The translations under genes and the position numbers were made by a program. DNA of 64,000 bases from Nocardioides deserti (lineage in GTDB: Bacteria; Actinomycetota; Actinomycetes; Propionibacteriales; Nocardioidaceae): assembly GCF_014266025.1 (NCBI RefSeq), contig NZ_JACMYC010000003.1:124001-188000 (forward strand), written 5' to 3'. The notes beneath the pieces were generated by a model, which saw only the letters and a list, made by a program, of their open reading frames with translations, was not told the DNA's origin and made no database searches. Positions within the stretch are counted from its first letter, which is position 1; each line of letters opens with the position of its first letter. Of this stretch, positions 14,612 through 23,439 are shown piece by piece.

Positions 14612-16273
14612 ATGACGACAGATCAGGGACGACCCGGCGAGCAAGCCGGGGAGCAAGCCCGAGAGGGAGCCGGCGGGCGAGCCGGCGGGACGGGACGCAC
14701 CGACGTCGACCGCGCCTTCCTCGACAACGCGACGTACCGCAGCCTCGGCGAGCAGCAGCTCTCCGAGCGTGAGGAGCGGTTCGAGAAGGTCCGCCGCACG
14801 ACCGGCCTGGTGCTCGCGCCGCTCGTGACGATCGTCTTCCTGCTGCTGCCGGTCGGGCTGGAGGACCAGCAGCACACACTGGCGGCGGTGCTGCTCGGCG
14901 TCATCGTCCTGTGGGTGACCGAGCCGGTGCCGATCCCCGTCGGCGGGTTCATCGGCATCGCGGCGATCGTCATGCTGGGCGTCGTCAGCGCCGACGAGGC
15001 GTTGGTGCCGTTCGGGTCCTCGACGGTCTTCACGTTCATCGGCGCGTTCATCCTCGCCCAGGCGATGCTCAAGCACGGGCTGGCGCGGCGGTTCGCGATG
15101 TTCGTGCTCAACCTGCGTGGCGTCGGCAGCTCGACGGTGCGGGTGGTGGTCGCGTTCGGCGCGATCACGTGCCTGCTGTCGGCGTTCGTCTCCAACACCG
15201 CGACGGTGGCGATGCTGCTGCCGACCGCCATCGGCATCCTGGCGGTCATCGCGAAGCTGCTGCAGTCGCGCGGCGAGGTCGCCGAGGACTTCGACCCGCT
15301 GCGGCTGCGGGTCGGTGCCGCGCTCATGCTCATGCTGGCGTACGGCGCCAGCGTCGGCGGCCTGCTCACCCCGGTCGGCTCGCCGCCGAACCTCATCGGG
15401 CGCGGCCTGATCGAGGAGGCGACCGGCGAGCGGATCTCGTTCCTCGACTGGGTCCTCATGGCGCTGCCGATCTGCGCGCTCATGTTCGTGGCGCTCGCGG
15501 TGGTGATCCTGCTGCTCAACCGGCCCGAGACCCGGCGGCTGGAGGGCGTGGCCGACTACGTCCGCGAGGAGAAGGCGGCGCTCGGGAGGTTCTCGGTGGC
15601 CGAGCGCAACACGCTCATCGCCTTCGCCGTCACCGTGACCCTGTGGGTCCTGCCCGGCGTGGTGGCGCTGGTGACCGGCACCGAGTCGAGCACCTACGAG
15701 ACCGTCAGCGGCCGGCTCGACGAGGGCATCGTCGCGATCCTCGGCGCCTCGCTGCTCTTCCTGCTCCCGACCAAGTGGGAGGAGCGCGAGTTCACCCTGC
15801 GGTGGAGCGACGCGGCCAAGATCGACTGGGGCACCGTCGTGCTCTTCGGCACCGGCATCGTCTTCGGCAGCCTCCTGGAGTCCACCGGCCTCGCCGAGAC
15901 CCTCGGCACCGGAGCGTCCGACCTGCTCGGCCTCTCCAGCGTCCTGCTGATCACGGTCTTCGCGGTCGTGCTCGCGATCATCGTCTCGGAGACGACCAGC
16001 AACACCGCGTCCGCGGCGGTGGTCGTGCCGATCATCATCCCGATCGCGATGGCCGCCGACGTCAACCCGTTGGTGCCCGCCCTGGCGGCGACGTTCGCGG
16101 CGTCGTTCGGCTTCATGCTGCCGGTCTCGACGCCGCAGAACGCCATCGTCTACGGCTCCGGCACCGTCCCCATCACCACGATGATCCGCACCGGCGTCTC
16201 CTTCGACGTCCTCGGCGCGGTCCTCATCGTGCTGGTCGTGCCGGTGATGGCGGCCGCCGTCGGGTTGGTCTAG
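14612..16273 (+). CDS. SLC13/DASS-family divalent anion transporter
   Basis: A 553-residue permease with about 11 hydrophobic helices. Both substrate/sodium-binding SNT signatures of the divalent-anion:Na+ symporter family are visible: FVSNTATVAMLLP (about 196) and SETTSNTASAAVVVP (about 468), with TPVGSPPNLIG (about 258) in the first hairpin region. The first 45 residues are hydrophilic and Gly/Glu-rich. Likely substrates are C4-dicarboxylates, citrate or sulfate; the motif does not tell which. ATG 14612 has GGAGG six bases upstream. It lies 96 bases after the AidB-like gene on the same strand and ends convergent to glyA. Confidence 0.9.
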   Translation: MTTDQGRPGEQAGEQAREGAGGRAGGTGRTDVDRAFLDNATYRSLGEQQLSEREERFEKVRRTTGLVLAPLVTIVFLLLPVGLEDQQHTLAAVLLGVIVLWVTEPVPIPVGGFIGIAAIVMLGVVSADEALVPFGSSTVFTFIGAFILAQAMLKHGLARRFAMFVLNLRGVGSSTVRVVVAFGAITCLLSAFVSNTATVAMLLPTAIGILAVIAKLLQSRGEVAEDFDPLRLRVGAALMLMLAYGASVGGLLTPVGSPPNLIGRGLIEEATGERISFLDWVLMALPICALMFVALAVVILLLNRPETRRLEGVADYVREEKAALGRFSVAERNTLIAFAVTVTLWVLPGVVALVTGTESSTYETVSGRLDEGIVAILGASLLFLLPTKWEEREFTLRWSDAAKIDWGTVVLFGTGIVFGSLLESTGLAETLGTGASDLLGLSSVLLITVFAVVLAIIVSETTSNTASAAVVVPIIIPIAMAADVNPLVPALAATFAASFGFMLPVSTPQNAIVYGSGTVPITTMIRTGVSFDVLGAVLIVLVVPVMAAAVGLV

Positions 16274-16351
16274 CGGCCCCCGGGTCGCGGTTTCGTCGGA
16301 GGTCGCTGCGGGTCGTGTCGCGCCCGCCGGCCGGCCCCGGCTGTACCCGGG

Positions 16352-17794
16352 TCAGGACAGCTCGAGCCCCGGGTAGAGCGGGTGCTTGTCGAGCATCTCG
16401 GCGGAGGCGGCCTTGACCTTGTCGGCCACGCCGTCGCCGAGGGCGTAGGACGCCTTCGACGGGCCGCCGGCCTTGGTGGTGCCCGGCTGGGTGTTGCCGA
16501 GCACGTCGACGATGAGCTCGGCGACGCGGTCGAACTCGTCGTGGCCGAAGCCGCGGGTGGTCAGCGCGGGCGTGCCGAGGCGGATGCCGGAGGTGTACCA
16601 GGCGCCGTTCGGGTCGTTCGGCACCGAGTTGCGGTTGGTGACCACGCCGGCGTCGAGCAGCGCCGACTCGGCCTGGCGGCCGGTGAGGCCGAAGGAGGAG
16701 ACGTCGAGCAGGACGAGGTGGTTGTCGGTGCCGCCGGTGACGAGGTTCGCGCCGCGGGTCAGGAACCCCTCGGCGAGCGACTTGGCGTTGTCAGCGACCT
16801 GCTGGGCGTAGGTGCGGAACGAGTCCTGGCGGGCCTCGGCCAGCGCGACGGCCTTGGCGGCCATCACGTGGGAGAGCGGGCCGCCGAGCACCATCGGGCA
16901 GCCGCGATCGACGCTCGGGGCGTACTCCTCGGTCGCGAGCACCATGCCGCCGCGCGGGCCGCGCAGCGACTTGTGGGTGGTCGTGGTGACGACGTGGGCG
17001 TGCGGCACCGGGTCCTCGTTGCCGGTGAAGACCTTGCCGGCGACGAGGCCGGCGAAGTGGGCCATGTCGACCATCAGCGTCGCGCCGACCTCGTCGGCGA
17101 TCTCGCGCATCTTGGCGAAGTCCACGCGACGGGGGTACGCCGAGTAGCCGGCGACCAGCACGAGCGGCTTGAACTCGCGAGCCTTCGCGGCGACCGCGTC
17201 GTAGTCCAGCAGGCCGGTCTCCGGGTCGGTGCCGTACTGCTGCTGGTGGAACATCTTGCCGCTGATGTTCGGGCGGAAGCCGTGGGTGAGGTGGCCGCCG
17301 GCGTCGAGCGACATGCCGAGCAGCCGCTGGTTGCCGAGCTCCTTGCGCAGCGACTCCCAGTCGGCCTCGGTCAGCTCGCTGACGTTCTTGGCACCGAGCT
17401 TCTGCAGCGCCGGAGACTCGACCCGGTGAGCGAGGATCGACCAGAAGGCGACCAGGTTGGCGTCGATGCCGGAGTGCGGCTGGACGTAGGCGTACTCCGC
17501 GCCGAACAGCTCGCGGGCGTGCTCGGCGGCGAGCGACTCGACGGTGTCGACGTTCTGGCAGCCGGCGTAGAAGCGGTGGCCGACCGTGCCCTCGGCGTAC
17601 TTGTCGCTGAACCAGGTGCCCATCGTCATCAGCACGGCCGGCGAGGCGTAGTTCTCGCTGGCGATCAGCTTCAGCGAGGCCCGCTGGTCTGCGAGCTCCT
17701 GCCGGGTGGCCTCGGCGATCCGCGGCTCGACCGCCGCGATGACCTCGAGGGCCTGCGAGTACGCGCTGCTGGTCAGGCGGGAGTCGTCGCTCAT
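16352..17794 (-). CDS. glyA: serine hydroxymethyltransferase (long form)
   Basis: A 480-residue PLP enzyme interconverting serine and glycine with tetrahydrofolate, feeding one-carbon metabolism. Hallmarks are [13 protein letters not shown] (about 38-50), the [14 protein letters not shown] helix (about 250), and the PLP-lysine motif [16 protein letters not shown] (about 280). It is about 50-60 residues longer than E. coli GlyA, with extra sequence around residues 130-180 ([16 protein letters not shown]), as in some actinobacterial SHMTs. ATG 17794 is chosen for the conserved start; a TAGGGT box seven bases upstream suggests near-leaderless expression. It is divergent from the sulfur-assimilation leader peptide. 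Confidence 0.96.
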   Translation of the reverse strand: MSDDSRLTSSAYSQALEVIAAVEPRIAEATRQELADQRASLKLIASENYASPAVLMTMGTWFSDKYAEGTVGHRFYAGCQNVDTVESLAAEHARELFGAEYAYVQPHSGIDANLVAFWSILAHRVESPALQKLGAKNVSELTEADWESLRKELGNQRLLGMSLDAGGHLTHGFRPNISGKMFHQQQYGTDPETGLLDYDAVAAKAREFKPLVLVAGYSAYPRRVDFAKMREIADEVGATLMVDMAHFAGLVAGKVFTGNEDPVPHAHVVTTTTHKSLRGPRGGMVLATEEYAPSVDRGCPMVLGGPLSHVMAAKAVALAEARQDSFRTYAQQVADNAKSLAEGFLTRGANLVTGGTDNHLVLLDVSSFGLTGRQAESALLDAGVVTNRNSVPNDPNGAWYTSGIRLGTPALTTRGFGHDEFDRVAELIVDVLGNTQPGTTKAGGPSKASYALGDGVADKVKAASAEMLDKHPLYPGLELS

Positions 17795-17908
17795 GAGGTC
17801 CACCCTAGTGAGGTACGCCGGCGGCGACCGCGCCGGCGGGCACACCTGCGGGATGTGACGTGGGCCGCACCTGCCGGCGGCGCCCGCGGAACGCCGCGGT
17901 CGCGTGAC

Positions 17909-17940
17909 CACATCATGGACACGCATCTCACATCATGAGA
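17909..17940. promoter_or_regulatory. paired operator-like sites between glyA and the sulfur operon
   Basis: CACATCATG occurs at 17909-17917 and again exactly 20 bases later at 17929-17937, i.e. on the same DNA face. The second copy sits in the perfect inverted repeat TCTCA-catca-TGAGA (17926-17940) and the first in CCA-catca-TGG. The spacing and symmetry suggest cooperative binding by a dimeric regulator controlling the downstream sulfur operon, possibly also divergent glyA. The regulator is not identifiable from this window. Confidence 0.5.
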
Positions 17941-17984
17941 ACTCGCCTTGTGGGACGCCCGTCCGGCCACTGAGACTCCTTGAC

Positions 17985-18074
17985 ATGGTCTCCGCTGCAA
18001 CGCACGCCTTCCTCGTGGTCCGCCGCCACGTGGACCTCGGCCGCACGCGCAGCTCGATGTGTCGCCAGCGCTGA
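17985..18074 (+). CDS. sulfur-operon leader peptide (RRHVDL family)
   Basis: A 29-codon reading frame encoding a peptide whose core is FLVVRRHVDLGRTRSSMC followed by RQR and a stop. The RRHVDLxR...S..C pattern is that of short actinobacterial leader peptides found ahead of sulfur and cysteine genes; the Cys codon near the end would allow ribosome-mediated sensing of cysteine supply. It lies 77 bases before the sulfite reductase start, downstream of the paired CACATCATG sites. No strong ribosome binding site is visible. The assignment rests on the core motif and position; an attenuation role is inferred. Confidence 0.8.
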   Translation: MVSAATHAFLVVRRHVDLGRTRSSMCRQR

Positions 18075-18151
18075 CGACACCGAAGCCCGCAGACCTCCCG
18101 CCGCGCCGCCCTCCGAGGGCCGCGCCGCACCCCAGCGCGAAGGACACACCC

Positions 18152-19858
18152 GTGACCGAGACCCCCGCCCGCCCTGCGCCCAAGCCCCGACCGAAGCGCG
18201 GTGAGGGCCAGTGGGCCCTGGGCTACCGGGAGCCGCTCAACAAGAACGAGCAGTCCAAGAAGGACGACAACCCGCTGAACGTCCGCGGGCGGATCATCAA
18301 CATCTACGCCAAGCGCGGCTTCGACTCGATCGACCCTGCCGACCTCCGCGGCCGCTTCCGCTGGATGGGGCTCTACACCCAGCGTGCGCCGGGCTTCGAC
18401 GGCGGCAAGACCGCGACGGTGCCCGAGGAGGAGCTGGACGACCGCTACTTCATGCTGCGCGTCCGCTCCGACGGCAAGCTCCTCTCCCCCGCCGCCGTCC
18501 GCGCGCTCGGCACCATCGGCCAGGACTTCGCCCGCGACACCGCCGACGTCACCGACCGCGCCAACATCCAGTACCACTGGATCCGGGTCGAGGACGTCCC
18601 GACGATCTGGGACCGGCTGGACGAGGCCGGCCTGAGCTCGCTCGAGGCCTGCGGCGACTCGCCGCGGCCGTTCCTCGGCTCGCCGGTCGCCGGCGTCGCC
18701 ACCGACGAGATCATCGACGGCTCCCCCGCCCTCGACGAGATCTTCCGCCGCTACATCGGCAACCCCGACTTCTCGAACCTGCCGCGCAAGTTCAAGACCG
18801 CCGTGACCGGCCACCCCTCGCACGACGTGTCCCCGGAGACCAACGACGTCTCCTTCGTCGGCACCGTCCACCCCGAGCACGGTCCTGGCTTCGACCTCTG
18901 GGTCGGCGGCGGCCTCTCGACCAACCCGATGCTCGCGCAGAAGCTCGGCGTGTGGATCCCCCTCGACGACGTGCCGGACGTGTGGGAGGGCGTGGCCTCG
19001 ATCTTCCGCGACTACGGCTACCGCCGGCTCCGCTCGCGGGCGCGGCTGAAGTTCCTCGTCGCCGACTGGGGCGTGGAGAAGTTCCGCGAGGTGCTCGAGA
19101 CCGAGTACCTCCAGCGTGAGCTCGTCTCCAACCCGTCGCCCGTCTCGCCGGTCGGCCACCGCGACCACATCGGCGTGCACGACCAGAAGGACGGCAAGAA
19201 GTACGTCGGCGTCGCGCCCACCGCCGGCCGGGTCTCCGGCACGATGCTCGCGCAGCTGGCCGACCTGATGGACGCGCACGGCATCGCGGGCGCCCGCCTG
19301 ACGCCGTACCAGAAGATCGTGCTGATCGGCGTCGAGCCGGCCGCGGTCGAGCAGGTCGTCGAGGCGCTCGACGTCATCGGGCTGTCGGCCCGGCCGTCGA
19401 ACTGGCGGCGCAACACGATGGCTTGCACCGGCATCGAGTTCTGCAAGCTCGCGATCGTCGACACCAAGGAGCGCGCGCGCCGTCTCGTCGACTCCCTCGA
19501 GGAGCGCTTCCCGGAGCTGGACACGCCGATCACCGTCAACGTCAACGGCTGCCCCAACGCCTGCGCGCGGACCCAGGTCGGCGACATCGGGCTCAAGGGC
19601 CAGCTGGTGATGCACGACGGCGAGCAGGTCGAGGGCTTCCAGGTGCACCTCGGTGGCGCGACCGGGCTCGAGGCCAACTTCGGCCGCAAGCTGCGGGCGC
19701 ACAAGGTCACCAGCGCCGGGCTGGACGACTACATCACCGTGGTGGTCACCAACTTCCTCGCGGACCGCACCGAGGGCGAGACCTTCTCGGCCTGGGTGCA
19801 CCGCGCCGACGAGGAGCTGCTGCGCGGCGAGCGCCAGCTGGCGGCGAGCGCGTCATGA
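18152..19858 (+). CDS. sir: ferredoxin-type assimilatory sulfite reductase
   Basis: A 568-residue siroheme/[4Fe-4S] enzyme reducing sulfite to sulfide with six electrons. The cluster/siroheme ligands are visible as MACTGIEFCKLA (about residues 426-437) and VNGCPNACAR (about 467-476). Earlier, the TVPEEELDDRYFMLRVR ferrodoxin-like half-domain and NIQYHWIRVEDVP (about 137-149) are typical of the nitrite/sulfite reductase repeats. The GTG at 18152 has AAGGA seven bases upstream. The gene overlaps the next by ATGA. With APS reductase in the same operon, sulfite rather than nitrite is the clear substrate. Confidence 0.93.
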   Translation: MTETPARPAPKPRPKRGEGQWALGYREPLNKNEQSKKDDNPLNVRGRIINIYAKRGFDSIDPADLRGRFRWMGLYTQRAPGFDGGKTATVPEEELDDRYFMLRVRSDGKLLSPAAVRALGTIGQDFARDTADVTDRANIQYHWIRVEDVPTIWDRLDEAGLSSLEACGDSPRPFLGSPVAGVATDEIIDGSPALDEIFRRYIGNPDFSNLPRKFKTAVTGHPSHDVSPETNDVSFVGTVHPEHGPGFDLWVGGGLSTNPMLAQKLGVWIPLDDVPDVWEGVASIFRDYGYRRLRSRARLKFLVADWGVEKFREVLETEYLQRELVSNPSPVSPVGHRDHIGVHDQKDGKKYVGVAPTAGRVSGTMLAQLADLMDAHGIAGARLTPYQKIVLIGVEPAAVEQVVEALDVIGLSARPSNWRRNTMACTGIEFCKLAIVDTKERARRLVDSLEERFPELDTPITVNVNGCPNACARTQVGDIGLKGQLVMHDGEQVEGFQVHLGGATGLEANFGRKLRAHKVTSAGLDDYITVVVTNFLADRTEGETFSAWVHRADEELLRGERQLAASAS

Positions 19859-20049
19859 GCGAGCGCGCAGGAACGCCGTACCACTGCCCGTTCTGCGGCG
19901 AGGAGGACCTGCGCCCGCACGAGGTCGTCTCCGAGACCGGCGAGGTCAGCAGCCCGCACGGCACCTGGGAGTGCCGTGGCTGCCTGCGCGCCTTCTCGCT
20001 GAGGATGCTCGGCCTGGTCCGCCCCGGCACCCCGGGGGTGGTCTCGTGA
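19855..20049 (+). CDS. zinc-ribbon small protein of the sulfite reductase operon
   Basis: A 64-residue protein with two CxxC knuckles, YHCPFCGEEDL (residues 10-19) and WECRGCLRAF (about 43-50), a probable zinc or iron site. It is translationally coupled at both ends: its ATG overlaps the sulfite reductase stop (ATGA) and its stop overlaps the APS reductase GTG (GTGA). Similar tiny Cys-rich genes sit at this spot in other actinobacterial sulfur operons. Its function is unproven; the strict coupling suggests a stoichiometric partner, for example in electron transfer or cluster loading (inference). Confidence 0.85.
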   Translation: MSERAGTPYHCPFCGEEDLRPHEVVSETGEVSSPHGTWECRGCLRAFSLRMLGLVRPGTPGVVS

Positions 20050-20789
20050 GCGTCACGACCACCACGGCCCGCAACTCGCGCGGCATCCAGACCGAGGGCC
20101 GCACGCCCGAGGAGCTGCGCGAGCTGGTCTCCCACTGGGGCGCCGAGCTGGAGCTGGCGCCGGCCGAGGTGATCATCGAGTGGGCCGCCGCGACCTTCGG
20201 CGAGCGGTTCTGCATCACCTCCTCGATGGGCGACGCCGCGCTCGCGCACCTGGCCTCGACCGTGGTGCCCGGGATCGACGTGGTCTTCCTCGACACCGGC
20301 TACCACTTCGTCGAGACCATCGGCACCCGGGACGCGGTCGCAGCGACGATGGACGTCAACCTGCTGACCATCACGCCGGTGCAGAGCGTGGCCGAGCAGG
20401 ACGCGGCGCACGGCGAGGACCTCTACCGGACCGACCCGGACCTGTGCTGCAAGCTGCGCAAGGTCCAGCCCCTGGCCGACGCGTTGAGTGGGTACGACGC
20501 CTGGGCGACCGGCCTGCGCCGCGCGGAGACCCACAACCGGGTGATCGCGCCGGTCATCGGGTGGGACGCCAGGAAGGGCAAGGTCAAGGTCTCCCCCCTC
20601 GCACGCTGGAGCGACGAGCAGATGGACCGCTACATCGCCGAGAACGGCGTGCTCGTCAACCCGCTCGTCTACGACGGCTACCCCTCCATCGGCTGCGCCC
20701 CGTGCACCCGCCGGGTCGCGCCCGGCGAGGACCCGCGCAGCGGCCGCTGGGCCGGCACCACCAAGACCGAGTGCGGGATCCACACGTGA
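20046..20789 (+). CDS. cysH: adenylyl-sulfate (APS) reductase, [4Fe-4S] type
   Basis: A 247-residue enzyme reducing activated sulfate to sulfite. The PP-loop region contains CITSSMGDAALAH (about 56-68) and VVFLDTGYHFVET (about 79-91). The paired Cys motifs DLCCKLRKVQPL (about 137) and IGCAPCTRRV (about 218) would bind a [4Fe-4S] cluster, indicating APS rather than PAPS as substrate, and the C-terminal ECGIHT carries the catalytic cysteine. The GTG start overlaps the zinc-ribbon gene stop. The sulfate-activating cysND genes are not in this window. Confidence 0.95.
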   Translation: MSVTTTTARNSRGIQTEGRTPEELRELVSHWGAELELAPAEVIIEWAAATFGERFCITSSMGDAALAHLASTVVPGIDVVFLDTGYHFVETIGTRDAVAATMDVNLLTITPVQSVAEQDAAHGEDLYRTDPDLCCKLRKVQPLADALSGYDAWATGLRRAETHNRVIAPVIGWDARKGKVKVSPLARWSDEQMDRYIAENGVLVNPLVYDGYPSIGCAPCTRRVAPGEDPRSGRWAGTTKTECGIHT

Positions 20790-20880
20790 CCACCCGCCGC
20801 CGCTCCCTCAACTCCCGGACCCCCGACAGCGTGGTCGGTCGTTCCCCCGTCGCCGCACCGTCTCGAAGGAGGCCGTCGTC

Positions 20881-21624
20881 ATGACCGCTCCCGCCCTCGT
20901 CGCGCTGGCCCACGGCAGCCGCGACCCGCGCTCCGCCGCCACCATCACCGCCCTCGTCGGCGAGGTCCGCGCCATGCGCCCGGACCTGCGGATCGAGCCG
21001 GCGTTCCTCGAGCTGTCGAAGCCGACGTTCGGCAAGGTCGTCGACAAGCTCGTCCGCGCCGGCCACGACGAGATCGTCGTCGTGCCGCTGCTGCTCACCG
21101 AGGCCTACCACGCGACCGTCGACGTCCCCCGCGCGATCGCGGAGGTCACCGAGCGGCACCCCGGCCTCAAGGTCCGCGCCACCGACGTGCTCGGGCTCGA
21201 GCCGCGCTTCCTCGAGGTGCTCGACGAGCGGATGCGCGACGCGCTCCGCGCCGCCCGGGTCCGCGAGCTCGACGCGCTCGTCCTGGCCGCCGCCGGCACC
21301 TCCGACGCGCTGGCCAACCAGTCGGTCGCCCGCCTGGCCCGGCTCTGGGGCGCGCACCACAAGCTGCCGGTCACGGCCGCCTTCGCCTCGGCCGCCCCGC
21401 CGGCCGCCGGCGAGGCCGTCCGCGCGTTCCGGGCCGAGGGCCGCCGCCACATCGCGGTCGCGTCGCTCTTCCTCGCGCCCGGCTTCCTGCCGGACCGGGT
21501 CTCCGAGCTCGCCCTCGAGGCCGGCGCCGTCGCTGTCTCCGAGCCGCTCGGCGCCCACCCCGAGGTCGCCCGCACGGTCCTCGCTCGGTACGCCGTCGGC
21601 GCCGTCGAGCTCGTCCCCGTCTGA
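20881..21624 (+). CDS. sirohydrochlorin ferrochelatase-like (SirB/CbiX) protein
   Basis: A 247-residue protein with two CbiX-type halves. The N-terminal half opens ALVALAHGSRDPRS, where the His of AHGSRD is the conserved metal/substrate residue, and the second half repeats the fold around LVLAAAGTSDALANQ, in which the His is replaced. It most likely inserts iron into sirohydrochlorin to make siroheme, the cofactor of the sulfite reductase encoded three genes upstream. A strong GAAGGAGG precedes the ATG by eight bases. The gap of 91 bases to cysH contains no obvious terminator, so co-transcription is likely. Confidence 0.88.
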   Translation: MTAPALVALAHGSRDPRSAATITALVGEVRAMRPDLRIEPAFLELSKPTFGKVVDKLVRAGHDEIVVVPLLLTEAYHATVDVPRAIAEVTERHPGLKVRATDVLGLEPRFLEVLDERMRDALRAARVRELDALVLAAAGTSDALANQSVARLARLWGAHHKLPVTAAFASAAPPAAGEAVRAFRAEGRRHIAVASLFLAPGFLPDRVSELALEAGAVAVSEPLGAHPEVARTVLARYAVGAVELVPV

Positions 21625-21646
21625 CCTGACCGGCCGGGGTCGGCCC

Positions 21647-21652
21647 TACCCT
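21647..21652 (+). promoter_or_regulatory. -10 box of the leaderless desulfhydrase-like gene
   Basis: TACCCT stands seven bases before the ATG at 21660, so transcription would begin at the start codon; the gene thus probably has its own promoter despite lying only 35 bases after the chelatase gene. Confidence 0.5.
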
Positions 21653-21659
21653 TCGGGAC

Positions 21660-22820
21660 ATGGACGCCACCCCGCCGGCCGGCACCCCCTCCCTGACCGG
21701 GCTGCCCGGTCTGCCAGGACTGCACAGCGTCGTCCGCTGCGACACCTCCGCGCGGGCCTGGGTCAGCTGGGCGGTCGGACGGCTCGACGCCGACGCGCAC
21801 CGCAGCGCCGACACGCACCTGCTGCGGCTGCCGGCGCCCGCGAGCGCACCGGTCGGGGTCTACCTCAAGGACGAGTCGACCCACCCGACCGGCAGCCTCA
21901 AGCACCGGCTCGCGCGGTCGCTGGTGCTCTACGGCCTGTGCAACGGTGACATCGGCCCGCGCACCACGCTCGTCGACGCCTCGAGCGGGTCGACCGCGAT
22001 CAGCGAGGCGTACTTCGCCCGCCTGCTCGGACTGCCCTTCGTCGCCGTCATGACCCGGACGACCAGCCCCGGGAAGATCGCGCTGATCGAGCGCGAGGGC
22101 GGCCGTTGCGAGCTCGTCGACGACGCGGGCGAGGTGTACGCCACCGCGCAGCGGCTCGCCGAGGAGTGCGGCGGGCACTACCTCGACCAGTTCACCAACG
22201 CCGAGCGGGCCACCGACTGGCGCGGCAACAACAACATCGCGGAGTCGATCTTCTCCCAGCTCGCCCGCGAGGAGCGTCCGGTCCCGGACTGGATCGTCGT
22301 CGGGGCAGGCACCGGCGGCACCAGCGCGACGATCGGTCGCTACGTCCGCTACCGCGGGTTGCCCACGCAGGTCGCGGTGGTCGACCCGGAGGGGTCGGCG
22401 TTCCTGCCGTCGTACGCCGGGGATCCGGCCGGCGCCGCCGCAGCCGTGGGCTCCCGGGTCGAGGGCATCGGGCGCCCGCGCGTGGAGCCGTCGTTCGTGC
22501 CGGGGGTGGTCGACCGGATGCTGGGCGTGCCGGACGCGGCGTCGGCGGCGGGGATGCGCTTCCTCGCCGAGCGGTTCGGGATGCAGGCGGGACCGTCGAC
22601 GGGGACCAACCTCTACGGCGCGCTCCAGCTCGCGCTCGAGGTCCGCACCACCCAGGGCGCCGGCAGCGTCGTCACGCTGATGTGCGACCGCTCCGAGCGG
22701 TACGCCTCCACCTTCGCCGACGACGACTGGCTGCGGGCCCAGGACCTCGACCACCGGCCGTACCTCGCCGAGCTGGAGCGGGCCTGGGCCGCCCTCACCG
22801 GCGGTCTGGAGCTCGCCTAG
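21660..22820 (+). CDS. PLP-dependent cysteine synthase/desulfhydrase family protein (Cds1-like)
   Basis: A 386-residue fold-type II PLP enzyme. The PLP lysine is in [15 protein letters not shown] (about residues 79-93), the phosphate-binding glycine loop is [14 protein letters not shown] (about 218), and [15 protein letters not shown] (about 310) closes the active site. It resembles the mycobacterial L-cysteine desulfhydrase Cds1 (about 350 residues) more than classical CysK. Either cysteine breakdown to sulfide or a synthase activity is possible. Its position behind the sulfite-reduction genes links it to sulfide/cysteine homeostasis. Confidence 0.85.
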   Translation: MDATPPAGTPSLTGLPGLPGLHSVVRCDTSARAWVSWAVGRLDADAHRSADTHLLRLPAPASAPVGVYLKDESTHPTGSLKHRLARSLVLYGLCNGDIGPRTTLVDASSGSTAISEAYFARLLGLPFVAVMTRTTSPGKIALIEREGGRCELVDDAGEVYATAQRLAEECGGHYLDQFTNAERATDWRGNNNIAESIFSQLAREERPVPDWIVVGAGTGGTSATIGRYVRYRGLPTQVAVVDPEGSAFLPSYAGDPAGAAAAVGSRVEGIGRPRVEPSFVPGVVDRMLGVPDAASAAGMRFLAERFGMQAGPSTGTNLYGALQLALEVRTTQGAGSVVTLMCDRSERYASTFADDDWLRAQDLDHRPYLAELERAWAALTGGLELA

Positions 22821-22854
22821 CAGGGAACCGCCCGCGCAGCCCCTCCCGCGCGGG

Positions 22855-23388
22855 TCAGCCGCGGGCGATCCACCGGGTCGCGCCCCGGTCGCCCGGTGCG
22901 TAGTCGGAGTCGCCCGCGCCGTTCTCGGTCAGCACGGCCACGCGGATCGCGCCGTAGTCGCCGTCGTGCAGGCAGTCCGACGGCATGACCATCCGGGCGA
23001 CGTCCCCGTTCCACCGCAGGCGGTAGCTGGTGCAGGTGACCGGGCTCGGCCCCGTGGTGGTGTCGGTGAAGGCGCCGGGCACGAGGTACTGGTCGATCGT
23101 GCCGTCACCTCCCGGCTCACCACGCTTCTCGGCGACGAGGCGCAGGCCGCGCGCGCCGCGGGGGTCGATGCTGACGATGAGGTCCCCGTTGCGCTCCGCA
23201 GCGAAGGCGACCCGCACGACGACGCGGTCGTCCTCGTTGTGGATCCGCACGCCGACGACGTCGAGCCGCTTGCCGCCCGGCGTGTCGCCCTTCGGGTCGT
23301 CGATCTCGATCCGCGCGGCGTGGGCGGGGCTCGCTGCCACGGCGAGAAGAGCGGTGGTCGCGGCGGCCGCGACGAGGGTCCTGAGCAC
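22855..23388 (-). CDS. secreted hypothetical protein
   Basis: A 177-residue protein with a signal peptide (LRTLVAAAATTALLAVAAS, cleavage after AHA near residue 25). The mature part is an all-beta-looking domain beginning ARIEIDDPKGDT with one probable disulfide (Cys in TCTSYRLRW and SDCLHDGD). No family is recognised; Asp-rich opening and IHNEDDRVVVRVAF strands recall small secreted beta-sandwich proteins. The GTG at 23388 is chosen because GGAGG stands about eight bases upstream and the signal peptide then starts normally. It converges on the desulfhydrase-like gene. Confidence 0.75.
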   Translation of the reverse strand: MLRTLVAAAATTALLAVAASPAHAARIEIDDPKGDTPGGKRLDVVGVRIHNEDDRVVVRVAFAAERNGDLIVSIDPRGARGLRLVAEKRGEPGGDGTIDQYLVPGAFTDTTTGPSPVTCTSYRLRWNGDVARMVMPSDCLHDGDYGAIRVAVLTENGAGDSDYAPGDRGATRWIARG

Positions 23389-23439
23389 GCCTGCACCCTC
23401 CCACGCCACACCCCGGGTGAGAAGGACCGCAGAGGCCCG

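Noticed and set aside
16274..16351. Possible terminator between the SLC13 gene and glyA
   Set aside because: GC-rich with only short imperfect repeats; no stem of more than six clean pairs found.
17795..17984. Folate (THF) or glycine riboswitch upstream of glyA
   Set aside because: No consensus aptamer elements recognised, and a -10 box lies only seven bases before the ATG, leaving no leader RNA.
17980..17985. TTGACA resembling a -35 box at the leader peptide start
   Set aside because: No TAnnnT lies 16-19 bases downstream, and a promoter there would cut off the leader peptide; taken as chance.
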